A stretch of 16,801 nt of DNA. Origin: JBNKEI01 sp050288705. GTDB lineage: Bacteria; Myxococcota; Myxococcia; Myxococcales; UBA5297. Below are positions 7,085 through 16,054 of this stretch, one piece after another. Location of the stretch: contig JBNKEI010000201.1 in NCBI GenBank assembly GCA_050288705.1, positions 1 through 16,801 on the forward strand, read 5' to 3'. Both the position numbers and the translations under genes were made by a program. Position 1 is the stretch's first letter. The number at the start of each line of letters is the position of its first letter. Under the pieces are notes generated by a model, which had not been told where the DNA came from, did no database searches, and saw only the letters and a list, made by a program, of their open reading frames with translations.

Positions 7085-8443
7085 TTAAAGTTCCGATGCC
7101 TTTTCTAGAGCCGAAGAACCAACATCTGTAAGCAAATACTTTTGTTGGAATGCCGCCACGATTTCCTCTGGCTTCATTTCCGCGCCGGAATCTTCAGTCA
7201 TTTTTTGAACAATTCCGCTAAATTCGACCAGGACATCTTTCGGAGGAATAATTCCCAATTCCTTCTCCAGAATATAGCCTATTCCTCCCTTTCCAGATTG
7301 GCTATTAATGCGCACTACTGCTTCATACGTTCGTCCCACATCAGCGGGATCAATTGGCAGATATGGTACTTCCCAAAATTTGCCTTTGCTTTTATGCAGA
7401 GCTACCAGACCCTTGCGAATAGCATCTTGATGCGAACCAGAAAAAGCAGTGTATACAAATTCACCTACGTAAGGATGACGATGGCTTACCGGCAAACGAT
7501 TACATTCCTCCACCACTTTACGAATACTGTCGATATCGCGCAAATCTAATTCGGGATCTACCCCTTGAGAAAACAAATTCATTGCTACAGTAACAAGGTC
7601 TACATTACCAGTACGTTCGCCATTTCCAAACAAAGTACCTTCCAGCCGGTCAGCGCCTGCCATTAGCGCCAGTTCGGCAGCAGCAACTGCCGTCCCCCGA
7701 TCATTATGAGTATGCACGCTTAAAATTACACTATCACGTCCTTTTAAATGGCGACCAAACCATTCAATTTGATCGGCATATACATGCGGGCCGGCTACTT
7801 CGACGGTTGCCGGCAAATCCAAAATCATTTTGTTTTTAGGGGAAGGACGCCATAACTCAATCACCGCATCACAAATTTCTACCGCAAAATCTACCTCCGT
7901 AGCACTAAAGCTTTCCGGCGAATACTCTAACAGTATTTCCGTTTCCGGCATTTGCGCGGCAAGCTCTTGAATAAGACGGGTAGCTTTTAAAGCTATTTCC
8001 ATAATTCCCTGGCGATCTTTTCCAAATACGACTCGCCGCTGCAACTCAGACGTGGAATTATAAAGATGAATAATTGCTCGTTTTGCCCCCCGCACTGCTT
8101 CCATAGTACGACGAATAAGAGGTTCCCGCGCCTGTACCAATACCTGCACAGAAACATCATCAGGAATAAGATCTTGCTCAATTAACTGTCGAGTAAAATC
8201 ATATTCTAATTGAGAGGCAGAAGGAAAACCTATTTCAATATGCTTGAATCCCATGCGAACAAGCAAATCAAACATTTTGGATTTGCGTTCTGATCCCATG
8301 GGATCAACCAAAGCTTGATTACCATCACGCAGATCGACACTGCACCAAATTGGCGCATGGGTCAGATTATTTTCTGGCCAGCGACGATCGGGCAGTGAAA
8401 TTCTTGGGAAAGGGCGATACTTATGAAAAGGCATCTCTGACAT
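7085..8443 (-). CDS. leuA: 2-isopropylmalate synthase, TIGR00970-type, lacking the C-terminal regulatory domain
   Basis: Catalyses the first committed step of leucine synthesis: acetyl-CoA plus 2-oxoisovalerate to 2-isopropylmalate. The HMGL-like TIM barrel is complete: LRDGNQ (38-43), HTHNDRG (244-250; metal-binding His) and GNGERTGN (273-280). The N-terminal KYRPFPRISLPDR and IWCSVDLRDGNQAL mark the type found in Mycobacterium and many Gram-negatives rather than the E. coli type. The protein stops at 452 residues just after the linker region (EEIVAAFQQKYL), whereas full-length relatives continue through a leucine-binding regulatory domain of 100 or more residues. The start ATG 8443 has AAGGAG eight bases upstream. 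There is no sign of the missing domain in the short gap downstream. The enzyme may be leucine-insensitive; a homologous activity cannot be excluded. Confidence 0.9.
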   Translation of the reverse strand: MSEMPFHKYRPFPRISLPDRRWPENNLTHAPIWCSVDLRDGNQALVDPMGSERKSKMFDLLVRMGFKHIEIGFPSASQLEYDFTRQLIEQDLIPDDVSVQVLVQAREPLIRRTMEAVRGAKRAIIHLYNSTSELQRRVVFGKDRQGIMEIALKATRLIQELAAQMPETEILLEYSPESFSATEVDFAVEICDAVIELWRPSPKNKMILDLPATVEVAGPHVYADQIEWFGRHLKGRDSVILSVHTHNDRGTAVAAAELALMAGADRLEGTLFGNGERTGNVDLVTVAMNLFSQGVDPELDLRDIDSIRKVVEECNRLPVSHRHPYVGEFVYTAFSGSHQDAIRKGLVALHKSKGKFWEVPYLPIDPADVGRTYEAVVRINSQSGKGGIGYILEKELGIIPPKDVLVEFSGIVQKMTEDSGAEMKPEEIVAAFQQKYLLTDVGSSALEKASEL

Positions 8444-8769
8444 GGTAGTAGCTCCTTGGGCTATATATATTAGATGGCGGCCGAAGAGCTATTCTGCCAA
8501 AATCACCTCTCCGGCCGAAGTTTCCGGCGAAAGAGGCGGCGTCTAATCACCAGGCGCGCGGTACCTCTTCCGCCTGGCTTAGTAGTCGATGTAACTTCGA
8601 TGACTTTGATAATACATGCATAACTAAGATTAATAGCCATGAACCCCGGCCTCCGTCAAGTCTTTTCCCATACAGGGAAACTGCTACGGTAGGTTTGGCC
8701 TTGATATCTCTGTTTGCTCCTGGTTGGATAGCGGTCAAATTTTTATGAAGACCTCTCTTGGGAGCGACG
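8444..8769. promoter_or_regulatory. Divergent leader region of leuA and the GH31 gene, with hairpins
   Basis: This 326-base region separates leuA (minus) from the GH31 gene (plus). On the leuA side are a 7-bp stem CCAGGCG/CGCCTGG (8550-8556 with 8571-8577) and a compound stem (CCTCT 8506-8510 with AGAGG 8532-8536, enclosing CCGG/CCGG). An A+T-rich stretch (about 8461-8473) lies next to the leuA ribosome site. Structured RNA plus a short Ile/Leu/Val-containing ORF hints at transcript-level control of leuA, but no T-run terminator or T-box sequence was identified. Confidence 0.35.
8503..8640 (-). CDS. Possible short ORF (45 codons) upstream of leuA; leader peptide or spurious
   Basis: ATG 8640 is preceded by GGAGG nine bases upstream and the ORF ends with TGA 59 bases before leuA. 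The first 16 residues include seven Ile/Leu/Val (MAINLSYACIIKVIEV); the second half is very Arg-rich. It overlaps the hairpin at 8550-8577. It could be a branched-chain amino acid leader peptide. The KVIEVTS stretch recalls the start of dodecins, though nothing after it fits that family. It may equally be chance. Confidence 0.2.
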   Translation of the reverse strand: MAINLSYACIIKVIEVTSTTKPGGRGTARLVIRRRLFRRKLRPER

Positions 8770-11148
8770 ATGAAACTAACCCTGTCTGACGTTGTGCCTT
8801 TTGGCCCAATCACTTCGTTTCTAAAAGAGAAAAACGGGATTATTTTTCAAACCAAACAAGCAGTAATGGAAATTGCCACTGCCCCAGGAGAATCGATAAG
8901 AATTCGCTGGCAGCTTGGAGAAAATCAGAATAACTACCATACGTCGGTCCTGGAGATTCCCTCCGAAAAAACTGACTTGCCTTCGCTTTCTCTAGAAAAC
9001 CAACCAGACAAAATACGAGTGTACGCTCCAGAAATAAGTATCGATGTAAGATTGGAAACTGCTACCTTAAGCTTCCAAACAAAAGGAAGAACTTCACTAG
9101 CAAAAGATATCCAGATAGGGACAGGGCCTACAGAAAACGGAAATCAATGCCTGGCAATTCAAAAAGAACTGGTCCCGGGTGAAGTCATTTATGGATTAGG
9201 AGAAAAAACCGGCTGGCTGGATAAACGCTTTCGTAAGTATACCATGCGCACCTGCGATATACTATTGGAAAATAGCGCTGGAATTGGGCACAGTACCGAC
9301 CCAATGTATGCCAGTATCCCAATTTTCATAGTTCACGGAATCGAAGGAAGCTATGGCATTTTTGTAGACAACCCCGAGTTTTCTCAATTTGATTTTCGCC
9401 ATGAGCAAAAATATGAGTTTTCGGTTCCCGCTCAATCATTGACTTATTACTTATTACCCGGTCCAAGCCTGCCAGATATAATGCGGCAATACACTTGCCT
9501 CACTGGACGAATGCCGCTTCCGGCACTTTGGACGCTAGGATACCATCAATGTCGCTGGAGTTATCGCACTGAATCCGAAGTTCGAAAGATCGCACACGAA
9601 TTTCTTACCCGCCATATTCCTTTAGAATCTATTTGGTGCGACATTGATTACATGGACGAATTCAGAATATTTACTTGGAACGCCCAAGCTTTTCCTAATT
9701 TTGGCACCTTAGCGAAAGACCTGGGCAAAAATGGTATCCGCATGGTGACCATCGTCGATCCGGGAGTAAAAGTCGATTCCGACTACCAGATATATCAAGA
9801 AGGTCACGTAGGCAGACATTTTATAACCAAAATTAATGGCGAAGAATTTCACGGCAAAGTTTGGCCAGGAGTAACCGCGTTCCCCGATTTTCATCAATCG
9901 CCAACGCGCGATTGGTGGGCCAAAAAAATTGCTCAGTGGATGGAAATAAGTGGAGCCAGTGGAATTTGGATCGACATGAACGAGCCGGCTTGCACCGATT
10001 TGGATTCACCACTGATGGAAGCGCGTCATGAAAACGGTTTGTTGCCTCATACTTCTGCACGCAACACCTATGCTTTACAAATGGCTCGCGCCACTTTTCA
10101 AGGGATGCGCGCTTTTTACACCCAAGAGCGTCCATTTATTCTTACTCGTTCCGCCTACTCGGGAACCCAAACCGTAGCCGCTCTTTGGTGCGGAGATAAC
10201 CATTCTTGCTGGGAGCACCTAGCCGCCAGCATTCCTATGCTTTTAAACCTGGGGCTTTCCGGAATGCCTTTTGTGGGAGTAGACATCGGAGGCTTCGTCG
10301 ATCATTGTCACGGCGAGTTGCTGGCTCGCTGGACCCAGGCAGCGGCATTTTTTCCCTTTTGCCGCAATCATTCTGCTGCACAAACACGCGACCAAGAACC
10401 CTGGGAATTCGGCGAAAATATTGAAAAAATATGCAAAAAATACATTGAACTGCGCTATCAATTACTACCATATTTATATACTTTATTTTATCAATCCTCT
10501 CAAGCCGGGTCCCCAGTTATGCGTCCATTAGTGTGGCATTATCCTAACGACATTAAAACATTCAATTTGAATGATGAATTTTTGTTGGGAGCAAATATTC
10601 TTATTGCACCAGTTTTGTCGCCTGGATTATGTGCACGCGCGGTATATTTGCCAGAAGGTAATTGGTATAAATGGGGAACCAGCGAAGAATATGAGGGTGG
10701 CAAACATATTGTATGTTCAGCCCCCCTGGAAGAAATACCCATTTTTGTCCGAGCTGGGGCTGTGCTTCCTATGTGGAAACCTGCCATGAATACCAGCTCC
10801 ATTAATCGGTCGGAAATGGATATCCATATTTGGCCAGGAAATGGAAGCTTTACCTTGTATGAAGACGATGGCTCAACTCACCCTCAAGAAACAAACCATC
10901 GATACCGCCTAACAAATTTTGATATAACCAAGACAGGAAACCAATTAGCCATACGATGGCAAGTCTCGGGAGAATACGCACCGAGTTGCAAGCGAATACT
11001 AATATTTCACAATTGGAATGGAAATCAGGCCTTGCTAGATGGAATTCCTATTCATCTTAATATTGCCCGATCGAGAGACGGAGCGAGCATGCTACTTCCA
11101 GCTGATGAAGCTGAGCATCAACTAGATCTCACCGCCCGCCCCCCCTAG
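8770..11148 (+). CDS. Glycoside hydrolase family 31 alpha-glucosidase
   Basis: A 792-residue family 31 retaining alpha-glycosidase. The N-terminal beta domain (about 1-235) includes VIYGLGEKTG. The TIM barrel follows with GYHQCRWSYR (257-266), IWCDIDYMD (288-296), nucleophile Asp402 in GIWIDMNEP (399-406) and acid/base Asp476 in WCGDNHSCWEHL, then GVDIGGF. The C-terminal region carries the LYEDDG stretch of the family's distal beta-sandwich. No signal peptide is seen, so it should act in the cytoplasm on imported or stored alpha-glucans or oligosaccharides. Substrate (maltose-type, isomaltose-type or other) cannot be read from the sequence. I chose ATG 8770, with GGAG five bases upstream, over an in-frame TTG at 8758 that has no such site. 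No transporter or other sugar gene is adjacent. Confidence 0.92.
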   Translation: MKLTLSDVVPFGPITSFLKEKNGIIFQTKQAVMEIATAPGESIRIRWQLGENQNNYHTSVLEIPSEKTDLPSLSLENQPDKIRVYAPEISIDVRLETATLSFQTKGRTSLAKDIQIGTGPTENGNQCLAIQKELVPGEVIYGLGEKTGWLDKRFRKYTMRTCDILLENSAGIGHSTDPMYASIPIFIVHGIEGSYGIFVDNPEFSQFDFRHEQKYEFSVPAQSLTYYLLPGPSLPDIMRQYTCLTGRMPLPALWTLGYHQCRWSYRTESEVRKIAHEFLTRHIPLESIWCDIDYMDEFRIFTWNAQAFPNFGTLAKDLGKNGIRMVTIVDPGVKVDSDYQIYQEGHVGRHFITKINGEEFHGKVWPGVTAFPDFHQSPTRDWWAKKIAQWMEISGASGIWIDMNEPACTDLDSPLMEARHENGLLPHTSARNTYALQMARATFQGMRAFYTQERPFILTRSAYSGTQTVAALWCGDNHSCWEHLAASIPMLLNLGLSGMPFVGVDIGGFVDHCHGELLARWTQAAAFFPFCRNHSAAQTRDQEPWEFGENIEKICKKYIELRYQLLPYLYTLFYQSSQAGSPVMRPLVWHYPNDIKTFNLNDEFLLGANILIAPVLSPGLCARAVYLPEGNWYKWGTSEEYEGGKHIVCSAPLEEIPIFVRAGAVLPMWKPAMNTSSINRSEMDIHIWPGNGSFTLYEDDGSTHPQETNHRYRLTNFDITKTGNQLAIRWQVSGEYAPSCKRILIFHNWNGNQALLDGIPIHLNIARSRDGASMLLPADEAEHQLDLTARPP

Positions 11149-11185
11149 GCAGCAGTCGATACGGAGCTTGATAAGAAGGAGACAA

Positions 11186-11215
11186 ATGCAAAAAACTAGC
11201 TCCAGCCAGTTATGA
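11186..11215 (+). other. Strong Shine-Dalgarno followed by a nine-codon mini-ORF upstream of gyrB
   Basis: AAGGAG (11176-11181) lies four bases before an ATG that opens a nine-codon frame (MQKTSSSQL) ending TGA 11213-11215. It sits in the 240-base gap between the GH31 gene and gyrB. It may be a leader peptide, the remnant start of a lost gene, or chance. The rest of the gap shows no clear promoter; TTGAGA at 11271 followed by TTAAAC is too weak to call. Confidence 0.25.
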
Positions 11216-11388
11216 AGGTAGGATTCTTCCATACCCTACATCGAACAGCAAAGTTACACGACAAGACATGTTGAGACGCCTCGAACTCCGTGTTAAACAT
11301 AGTGGTTTGCGAATCAACAGCCTTCTCTCAATATCCCCAAGACATCCAGACTTCAGAGGGGATTCGGATTCGCGCGAGGTGAAAATCT

Positions 11389-13881
11389 TTGGAGACTGCA
11401 CAGGAAGACTTGGAAAACCATAATACCAATCAGACATCTTGCCACCCCCAAGAATACAATGCGGCAAGTATAACAGTGCTTGAGGGCCTAGAAGCAGTAC
11501 GTAAGCGGCCAGGAATGTATATCGGCCCTCCTGACGACACCGGGCTTCATCAACTTGTTTGGGAAGTGATAGACAACTCTGTTGATGAGTCACTGGCCGG
11601 GTATTGCAAAAATATCGATTTGATAATTCATGTTGATAACTCGGTGAGCGTGGTTGACGACGGGCGAGGAATTCCCACCGAGATGCACCCCACTGAAAAT
11701 CGGCCCACCCCTGAGGTAGTGCTGACTGTGCTGCATGCCGGAGGCAAGTTTAATAACGAGTCATACGCGGTATCGGCGGGATTGCACGGCGTAGGTGTAT
11801 CTTGCGTCAATGCGCTGTCCGAATACCTTGATATCGAAATTTTCCGTGGCGGGAAAGTCTACACCCAGCATTATGAGCTAGGCGTTCCCAAAATACCGCT
11901 TAGCATATCTGGCGACACGGAAAGACGTGGCACTACCATTCGATTCAAACCCGATCCACTAATTTTTGGCGATCATGTTTTTAATTTCGACATTCTTAGC
12001 CAGCGACTTCGTCAACTCGCGTTTCTAAATGCTGGTTTGCGCATTACTATTTCTGACGAACGCACCGGAAGATTTCATGAATTTAAATATGATGGCGGCA
12101 TTCGAGAATTTATACAACATTTAAATAAAAATAAAACGGTTTTAATTGAAAAACCAGTATATTTTCACGGGGAAACCGACAAAATTCAGGTAGAAGTCGC
12201 CATGCAGTATAACGACTCCTATGATGAAATGGTATTTTGCTTTGGAAACAATGTATATAACGACGAAGGAGGTATGCATTTAGCTGGATTTAAAGCCGCG
12301 CTAACCAGAACTATAAATAGTTACGCGCAAAAAAATAGTTTATGGAAAGACTTGAAAGAATCGCCCAGCGGCGACGACGCGCGCGAGGGATTAGTAGCGG
12401 TTATTTCGGTCAAATTACCTAACCCGGCATTTGATAGCCAACCTAAACACAAGCTTATTAACCCCGAGGTAAAGGGGGCGGTAGAAGGAATTATTAGTGA
12501 TAAGCTGGGGTCGTTTCTAGAAGAAAACCCTGGTGTCGCCAAAAAAATATCTTCCAAAGTAGGAGATGCTGCCCGAGCCCGTATTGCTGCACGCAAAGCT
12601 CGGGAGACCGTTCGGCGCAAAGGCGCACTTGACTCTGCTTCCTTGCCTGGCAAACTGGCTGATTGCCAAGAACGAGATCCTTCTAAATGCGAATTGTATA
12701 TCGTTGAAGGTGATTCCGCAGGCGGTTCGGCCAAGCAGGGACGCGATCGACGTTTTCAAGCTATCCTTCCTTTGCGGGGAAAAATTCTTAATGTAGAGAA
12801 AGCACGTTACGACAAAATGCTTACCTCGCAAGAGATAACTACCCTTATTACTGCTTTGGGCACCGGAATCCGTAGCCTACGCGGAGATAATAATGGGGAT
12901 GACGGTTATCGACCCGACAAAGCGCGCTATCATCGCATTATATTAATGACTGATGCAGATGTAGACGGAAGTCACATTCGAACATTACTGCTAACCTTCT
13001 TTTATAGACAAATGCCAGAACTGGTGGAAAGAGGATACCTTTATATTGCGCAACCTCCACTATATAAAATTACTCGCGGAAAAAAAGAAAACTATTTAAA
13101 AGACGAAAATGCCTTAATCGATTACTTGCTAGAAATTGGAACCAGCCTTTGCAAACTCGAGCTTGCTGACGGTTCATCTTTAGAAGGCCAGCCATTTCGT
13201 GAATTGCTTCAAAAAATTGCTCAATACCAGAATCTTTTGGAACGAATCGGGCGGCGTCGCGATCTACGAATAGTAGATGCATTGATCCAAGCAAGCTCTT
13301 TAGACATTCAGAGCTTGTGCGATCCCAAGGTCTTAAATACTCAACTGGAACTAGCCACCAAGTTCGCCCACGTTCACTTTCCGGAGATTGTACGAGCGTT
13401 GGAAACGGTCACCCGCAAGCCAAATCCAGAACATGGAGGAGAAACTTTAGTTTTTACTTCCGACGTTACCGGAGCACAACGCAAAACATTAATAGACTAT
13501 GACTTTTTGAAGAGCCCGGAGTTTGTCGAGCTGCGTACAATATACAATAGCATATATCAGATCGCCAGCTCTGCACCATATACCATGGTAACGGGAAGTA
13601 ACAAGCAGGGCATTACTTGCGTTCAACATTTGTTAGAAGCAGTGAAAAAGGAAGCTTCTCGAGGGCAAAGCATACAGCGTTACAAAGGATTAGGAGAAAT
13701 GAACCCTGACCAACTTTGGGAAACCACCATGTCTCCTGCCAGCCGCACGCTGCTTCAAGTAAAAGTTGACGATACGGTCGAAGCCGATGAGATCTTTACT
13801 GTCTTAATGGGCGACCAGGTAGAGCCTAGGCGCGAGTTTATTGAAAAAAATGCTTTGGAGGTTCAAAACCTCGATGTCTAA
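11389..13881 (+). CDS. gyrB: DNA gyrase subunit B
   Basis: ATPase subunit of DNA gyrase, 830 residues; with GyrA it introduces negative supercoils. The GHKL ATPase domain carries VWEVIDNSVDE (57-67; catalytic Glu59 and Mg-binding Asn63), DDGRGIP (90-96) and GLHGVGVSCVNALS (130-143). The TOPRIM domain carries EGDSAGGSAKQGRDR (439-453) and DADVDG (521-526). About 160 residues (570-735) separate TOPRIM from the end motif QRYKGLGEMNPDQLWETTM, the insertion seen in Gram-negative GyrB and absent from short forms. GKLADCQERDP supports GyrB over ParE. The start is TTG 11389, with GAGGTG nine bases upstream; no ATG occurs before residue 43 (within PGMYIGPP). The gene is followed after 55 bases by a membrane protein and then fmt, rather than the usual dnaA-dnaN-recF neighbours. 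Confidence 0.97.
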   Translation: METAQEDLENHNTNQTSCHPQEYNAASITVLEGLEAVRKRPGMYIGPPDDTGLHQLVWEVIDNSVDESLAGYCKNIDLIIHVDNSVSVVDDGRGIPTEMHPTENRPTPEVVLTVLHAGGKFNNESYAVSAGLHGVGVSCVNALSEYLDIEIFRGGKVYTQHYELGVPKIPLSISGDTERRGTTIRFKPDPLIFGDHVFNFDILSQRLRQLAFLNAGLRITISDERTGRFHEFKYDGGIREFIQHLNKNKTVLIEKPVYFHGETDKIQVEVAMQYNDSYDEMVFCFGNNVYNDEGGMHLAGFKAALTRTINSYAQKNSLWKDLKESPSGDDAREGLVAVISVKLPNPAFDSQPKHKLINPEVKGAVEGIISDKLGSFLEENPGVAKKISSKVGDAARARIAARKARETVRRKGALDSASLPGKLADCQERDPSKCELYIVEGDSAGGSAKQGRDRRFQAILPLRGKILNVEKARYDKMLTSQEITTLITALGTGIRSLRGDNNGDDGYRPDKARYHRIILMTDADVDGSHIRTLLLTFFYRQMPELVERGYLYIAQPPLYKITRGKKENYLKDENALIDYLLEIGTSLCKLELADGSSLEGQPFRELLQKIAQYQNLLERIGRRRDLRIVDALIQASSLDIQSLCDPKVLNTQLELATKFAHVHFPEIVRALETVTRKPNPEHGGETLVFTSDVTGAQRKTLIDYDFLKSPEFVELRTIYNSIYQIASSAPYTMVTGSNKQGITCVQHLLEAVKKEASRGQSIQRYKGLGEMNPDQLWETTMSPASRTLLQVKVDDTVEADEIFTVLMGDQVEPRREFIEKNALEVQNLDV

Positions 13882-13936
13882 TAATTCTAATGATTCTTAA
13901 GCCATAAGTTTTTGGTGATTACGATAGCGAGATAGC

Positions 13937-15055
13937 ATGCCTCCAACGTTGACTTCACTACGCCGACCTCGATTCGCTTTTATTGATGCTGGCCGAACTT
14001 TTGCCATGTTGCTGATGGTGCAAGCCCATGTCTGTGACAACCTTTTACTGCAAGCCGCTAAGTCCACGGTTTTCTTTCAGACTTACTGGCATTTACGGGG
14101 AATTACCGCTCCCCTATTTTTTATGCTCTCGGGGTTGGCGGTAGTCGTAGCTAGCGACCCTCATTGGAACGACTATTCTCAATTCCATCCCAAGTTGTAT
14201 GCCCGCTTACGGCGAATAGCTGTTCTGATGATCATTGGCTACCTTTTCCACGTGCCACGTTGGATTTCCTTACTCAAATACACGCCGGAGCAATGGGCAT
14301 ATCTGCTGCGCTTTGGAGTATTACAGTGCATTGCGGTTTCTCTTTTTATCATCCATCTACTGATCTTTATTCTTCCCAACAAAAAGGCCTTTGGTTGGAT
14401 ATCATTGGCAATAGCCTTGATTGCAATTGGCCTGGCGCCTGCCATTAACACTTCCACTACTTCTCTTCCGTTGTTTTTTTCCCAAGCTATTCGAGTATCT
14501 AGTAGCTCACCATTCCCCTCGCTATTTCCCCTTTTTCCTTATATGGCACATGTTTTTTTAGGTGCTGCCTTGGGCAGGCTCTATCTCGATTGGCGACCTC
14601 TGCAAAACTCCCCCACCCGTCTTGCTTACTTGGTAGGAAGTATTGCAATCAGTTGCCTATTATTAGGGACCTTGATAAAGCATCCCTCCAATGTGCCTGC
14701 GTCAGCCAATACTGTACTTCTATGTACCCGCATTGGAGGCGCCTGGCTGTTCTTTAGTATTCTGTCGTTTTTAGTTGCTAAAGCATCCTCTCCTGTTTGG
14801 CTAAAAAGCATTTCCTCTAATGCACTTTCGGTATACGTACTTCATCTTTTGGTGATTTACGGCGTGCCAGGCATTAGAGGGCTTCGTTCGCGCATAGGTC
14901 CTAATCTTACATTGGCAGAGACTTTTATTATGGGGCCAGTAGTATTAATAACCTGTGCAATGATTATGGCTCTTTGGGACTACGTCTGGCGTTGGGCGAG
15001 AACAGCTTTCCGAAACGACAAAGGCTCGCTGGTCCCTTCTCCGCCGGCAACCTAA
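13937..15055 (+). CDS. Polytopic membrane protein, HGSNAT/DUF1624-like or acyltransferase-3-like
   Basis: A 372-residue inner-membrane protein with about ten hydrophobic segments (for example FAMLLMVQAHV, APLFFMLSGLAVVVA, IAVLMIIGYLF, VLQCIAVSLFIIHLLIFIL, SVYVLHLLVIYGVPG). The opening RFAFIDAGRTFAMLLMVQAH, then RGITAPLFFMLSG, resembles the DUF1624/heparan-alpha-glucosaminide N-acetyltransferase group, in which a membrane His accepts an acyl group from cytoplasmic acetyl-CoA; His27 would be the candidate. The more distantly similar acyltransferase-3/OpgC group is an alternative. The acceptor is probably a cell-surface glycan, by family analogy only. It starts at ATG 13937 with a weak GCGAG site, 55 bases after gyrB and 39 bases before fmt, so co-transcription with both is plausible. 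Confidence 0.65.
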   Translation: MPPTLTSLRRPRFAFIDAGRTFAMLLMVQAHVCDNLLLQAAKSTVFFQTYWHLRGITAPLFFMLSGLAVVVASDPHWNDYSQFHPKLYARLRRIAVLMIIGYLFHVPRWISLLKYTPEQWAYLLRFGVLQCIAVSLFIIHLLIFILPNKKAFGWISLAIALIAIGLAPAINTSTTSLPLFFSQAIRVSSSSPFPSLFPLFPYMAHVFLGAALGRLYLDWRPLQNSPTRLAYLVGSIAISCLLLGTLIKHPSNVPASANTVLLCTRIGGAWLFFSILSFLVAKASSPVWLKSISSNALSVYVLHLLVIYGVPGIRGLRSRIGPNLTLAETFIMGPVVLITCAMIMALWDYVWRWARTAFRNDKGSLVPSPPAT

Positions 15056-15094
15056 GTTTGGTCTTCGGCCCGAGCGCTTAATTAGGGAGGATGC

Positions 15095-16036
15095 ATGCCA
15101 CCCACCGATACTGATGCCCGCATTGTTTTCATGGGAACGCCCGATTTTGCAGTACCTTCTTTAGAGGCATCAGCGAAATTAGGAAAAGTGGTGCTAGTAG
15201 TTACGCAACCCGATCGCCCTAAAGGAAGAGGGCAAAGCTTTGCCCCTCCTCCGGTTAAAAAGTGGGCGTTGGAACATGGGCTCAATGTTGCCCAGCCAGA
15301 AAAACTTAAAGTCACTTGCTTCCATGAGCAGATTAGACCCCTGCAACCAGACGTAATTGTGGTTGCAGCATATGGAAAAATTTTACCTCCAGAGATCCTA
15401 GCGGTTCCTCGAAAGGGTTGCGTAAACGTTCATGCCTCACTACTTCCCAAATATCGAGGAGCCGCTCCTATTCAGTGGGCAATAGCTAATGGAGAGGAAA
15501 AAACCGGGGTCTCGCTAATGGTCTTGGAAGAAGGCTTGGATACCGGGCCAGTATTTTGCTCCAAGGAAATGTACATTCAGTCTGACGACACCGCAGCATC
15601 AATGCACGACAAACTATCCCGGTTAGGAGCTCAATTGCTGCTAGAGGCCCTTCCGAAATATTTAAGCGGCCAGCTTGTTCCCCAGGCGCAAGATCATTCG
15701 CAAGCGACTTATGCACCTCTTCTAAAGAAGGAGGATGGCCGCATTGATTTTTCTCTTCCTGCAACGCAAATAAAATCGCGCATGCGCGGATTTAACCCTT
15801 GGCCAGGTGCATTTTGTGTTCTGGCGGGTAAAAAATTTAAGCTTCTGAACGCTGAAGTCGGCAAAGGAAAAGGACAACCGGGCGAAATTCTATCTGCTGA
15901 TTCTCAGGGATTAGAAATAGCTTGCGGAAAAGACTCTTTGCGTGTCCTGGAGCTGCAGCCGGAAGGTAAAAAGCCCATGACCGTCAGTCAATACTTAGCT
16001 GGCCATCGCCTGTCACCATGCATTCCCAGTAATTAA
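15095..16036 (+). CDS. fmt: Methionyl-tRNA formyltransferase
   Basis: A 313-residue cytoplasmic enzyme that transfers formyl from 10-formyl-tetrahydrofolate to Met-tRNA(fMet) for translation initiation. The N-terminal formyltransferase domain has IVFMGTPDFAVPSLE (10-24), QPDRPKGRGQ (38-47), and the catalytic set Asn111, His113 and Asp149 (NVHASLLPKYRGAAPI and EEGLDTGP). The C-terminal OB-like tRNA-binding domain begins near 205 with YAPLLKKEDGRIDF and contains RGFNPWPGAF. Length matches the family. Start ATG 15095 lies four bases after GGGAGG; another ATG at 15091 is out of frame and closes after seven codons. The usual neighbour def is not present here. A small hairpin overlaps the stop. Confidence 0.97.
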   Translation: MPPTDTDARIVFMGTPDFAVPSLEASAKLGKVVLVVTQPDRPKGRGQSFAPPPVKKWALEHGLNVAQPEKLKVTCFHEQIRPLQPDVIVVAAYGKILPPEILAVPRKGCVNVHASLLPKYRGAAPIQWAIANGEEKTGVSLMVLEEGLDTGPVFCSKEMYIQSDDTAASMHDKLSRLGAQLLLEALPKYLSGQLVPQAQDHSQATYAPLLKKEDGRIDFSLPATQIKSRMRGFNPWPGAFCVLAGKKFKLLNAEVGKGKGQPGEILSADSQGLEIACGKDSLRVLELQPEGKKPMTVSQYLAGHRLSPCIPSN

Positions 16037-16054
16037 AGGAGCTAAGGCTTTTTT
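16035..16054 (+). terminator. Possible intrinsic terminator at the fmt stop
   Basis: AAAGGAGC (16035-16042) can pair with GCTTTTTT (16047-16054) across a TAAG loop, eight pairs including two G-T wobbles, ending in a six-T run. It overlaps the fmt stop codon. The stem is weak because the T run is part of it. Confidence 0.4.

Noticed and set aside
8547..8813. 88-codon minus-strand ORF upstream of leuA, locally Leu-rich
   Set aside because: It begins inside the opposite-strand GH31 gene and has no recognisable domain. The Leu-rich stretch is short and the ORF has a 103-base gap to leuA.
11268..11423. 51-codon ORF overlapping the gyrB start
   Set aside because: There is no ribosome site before its ATG, it overlaps gyrB out of frame and its composition is unremarkable.
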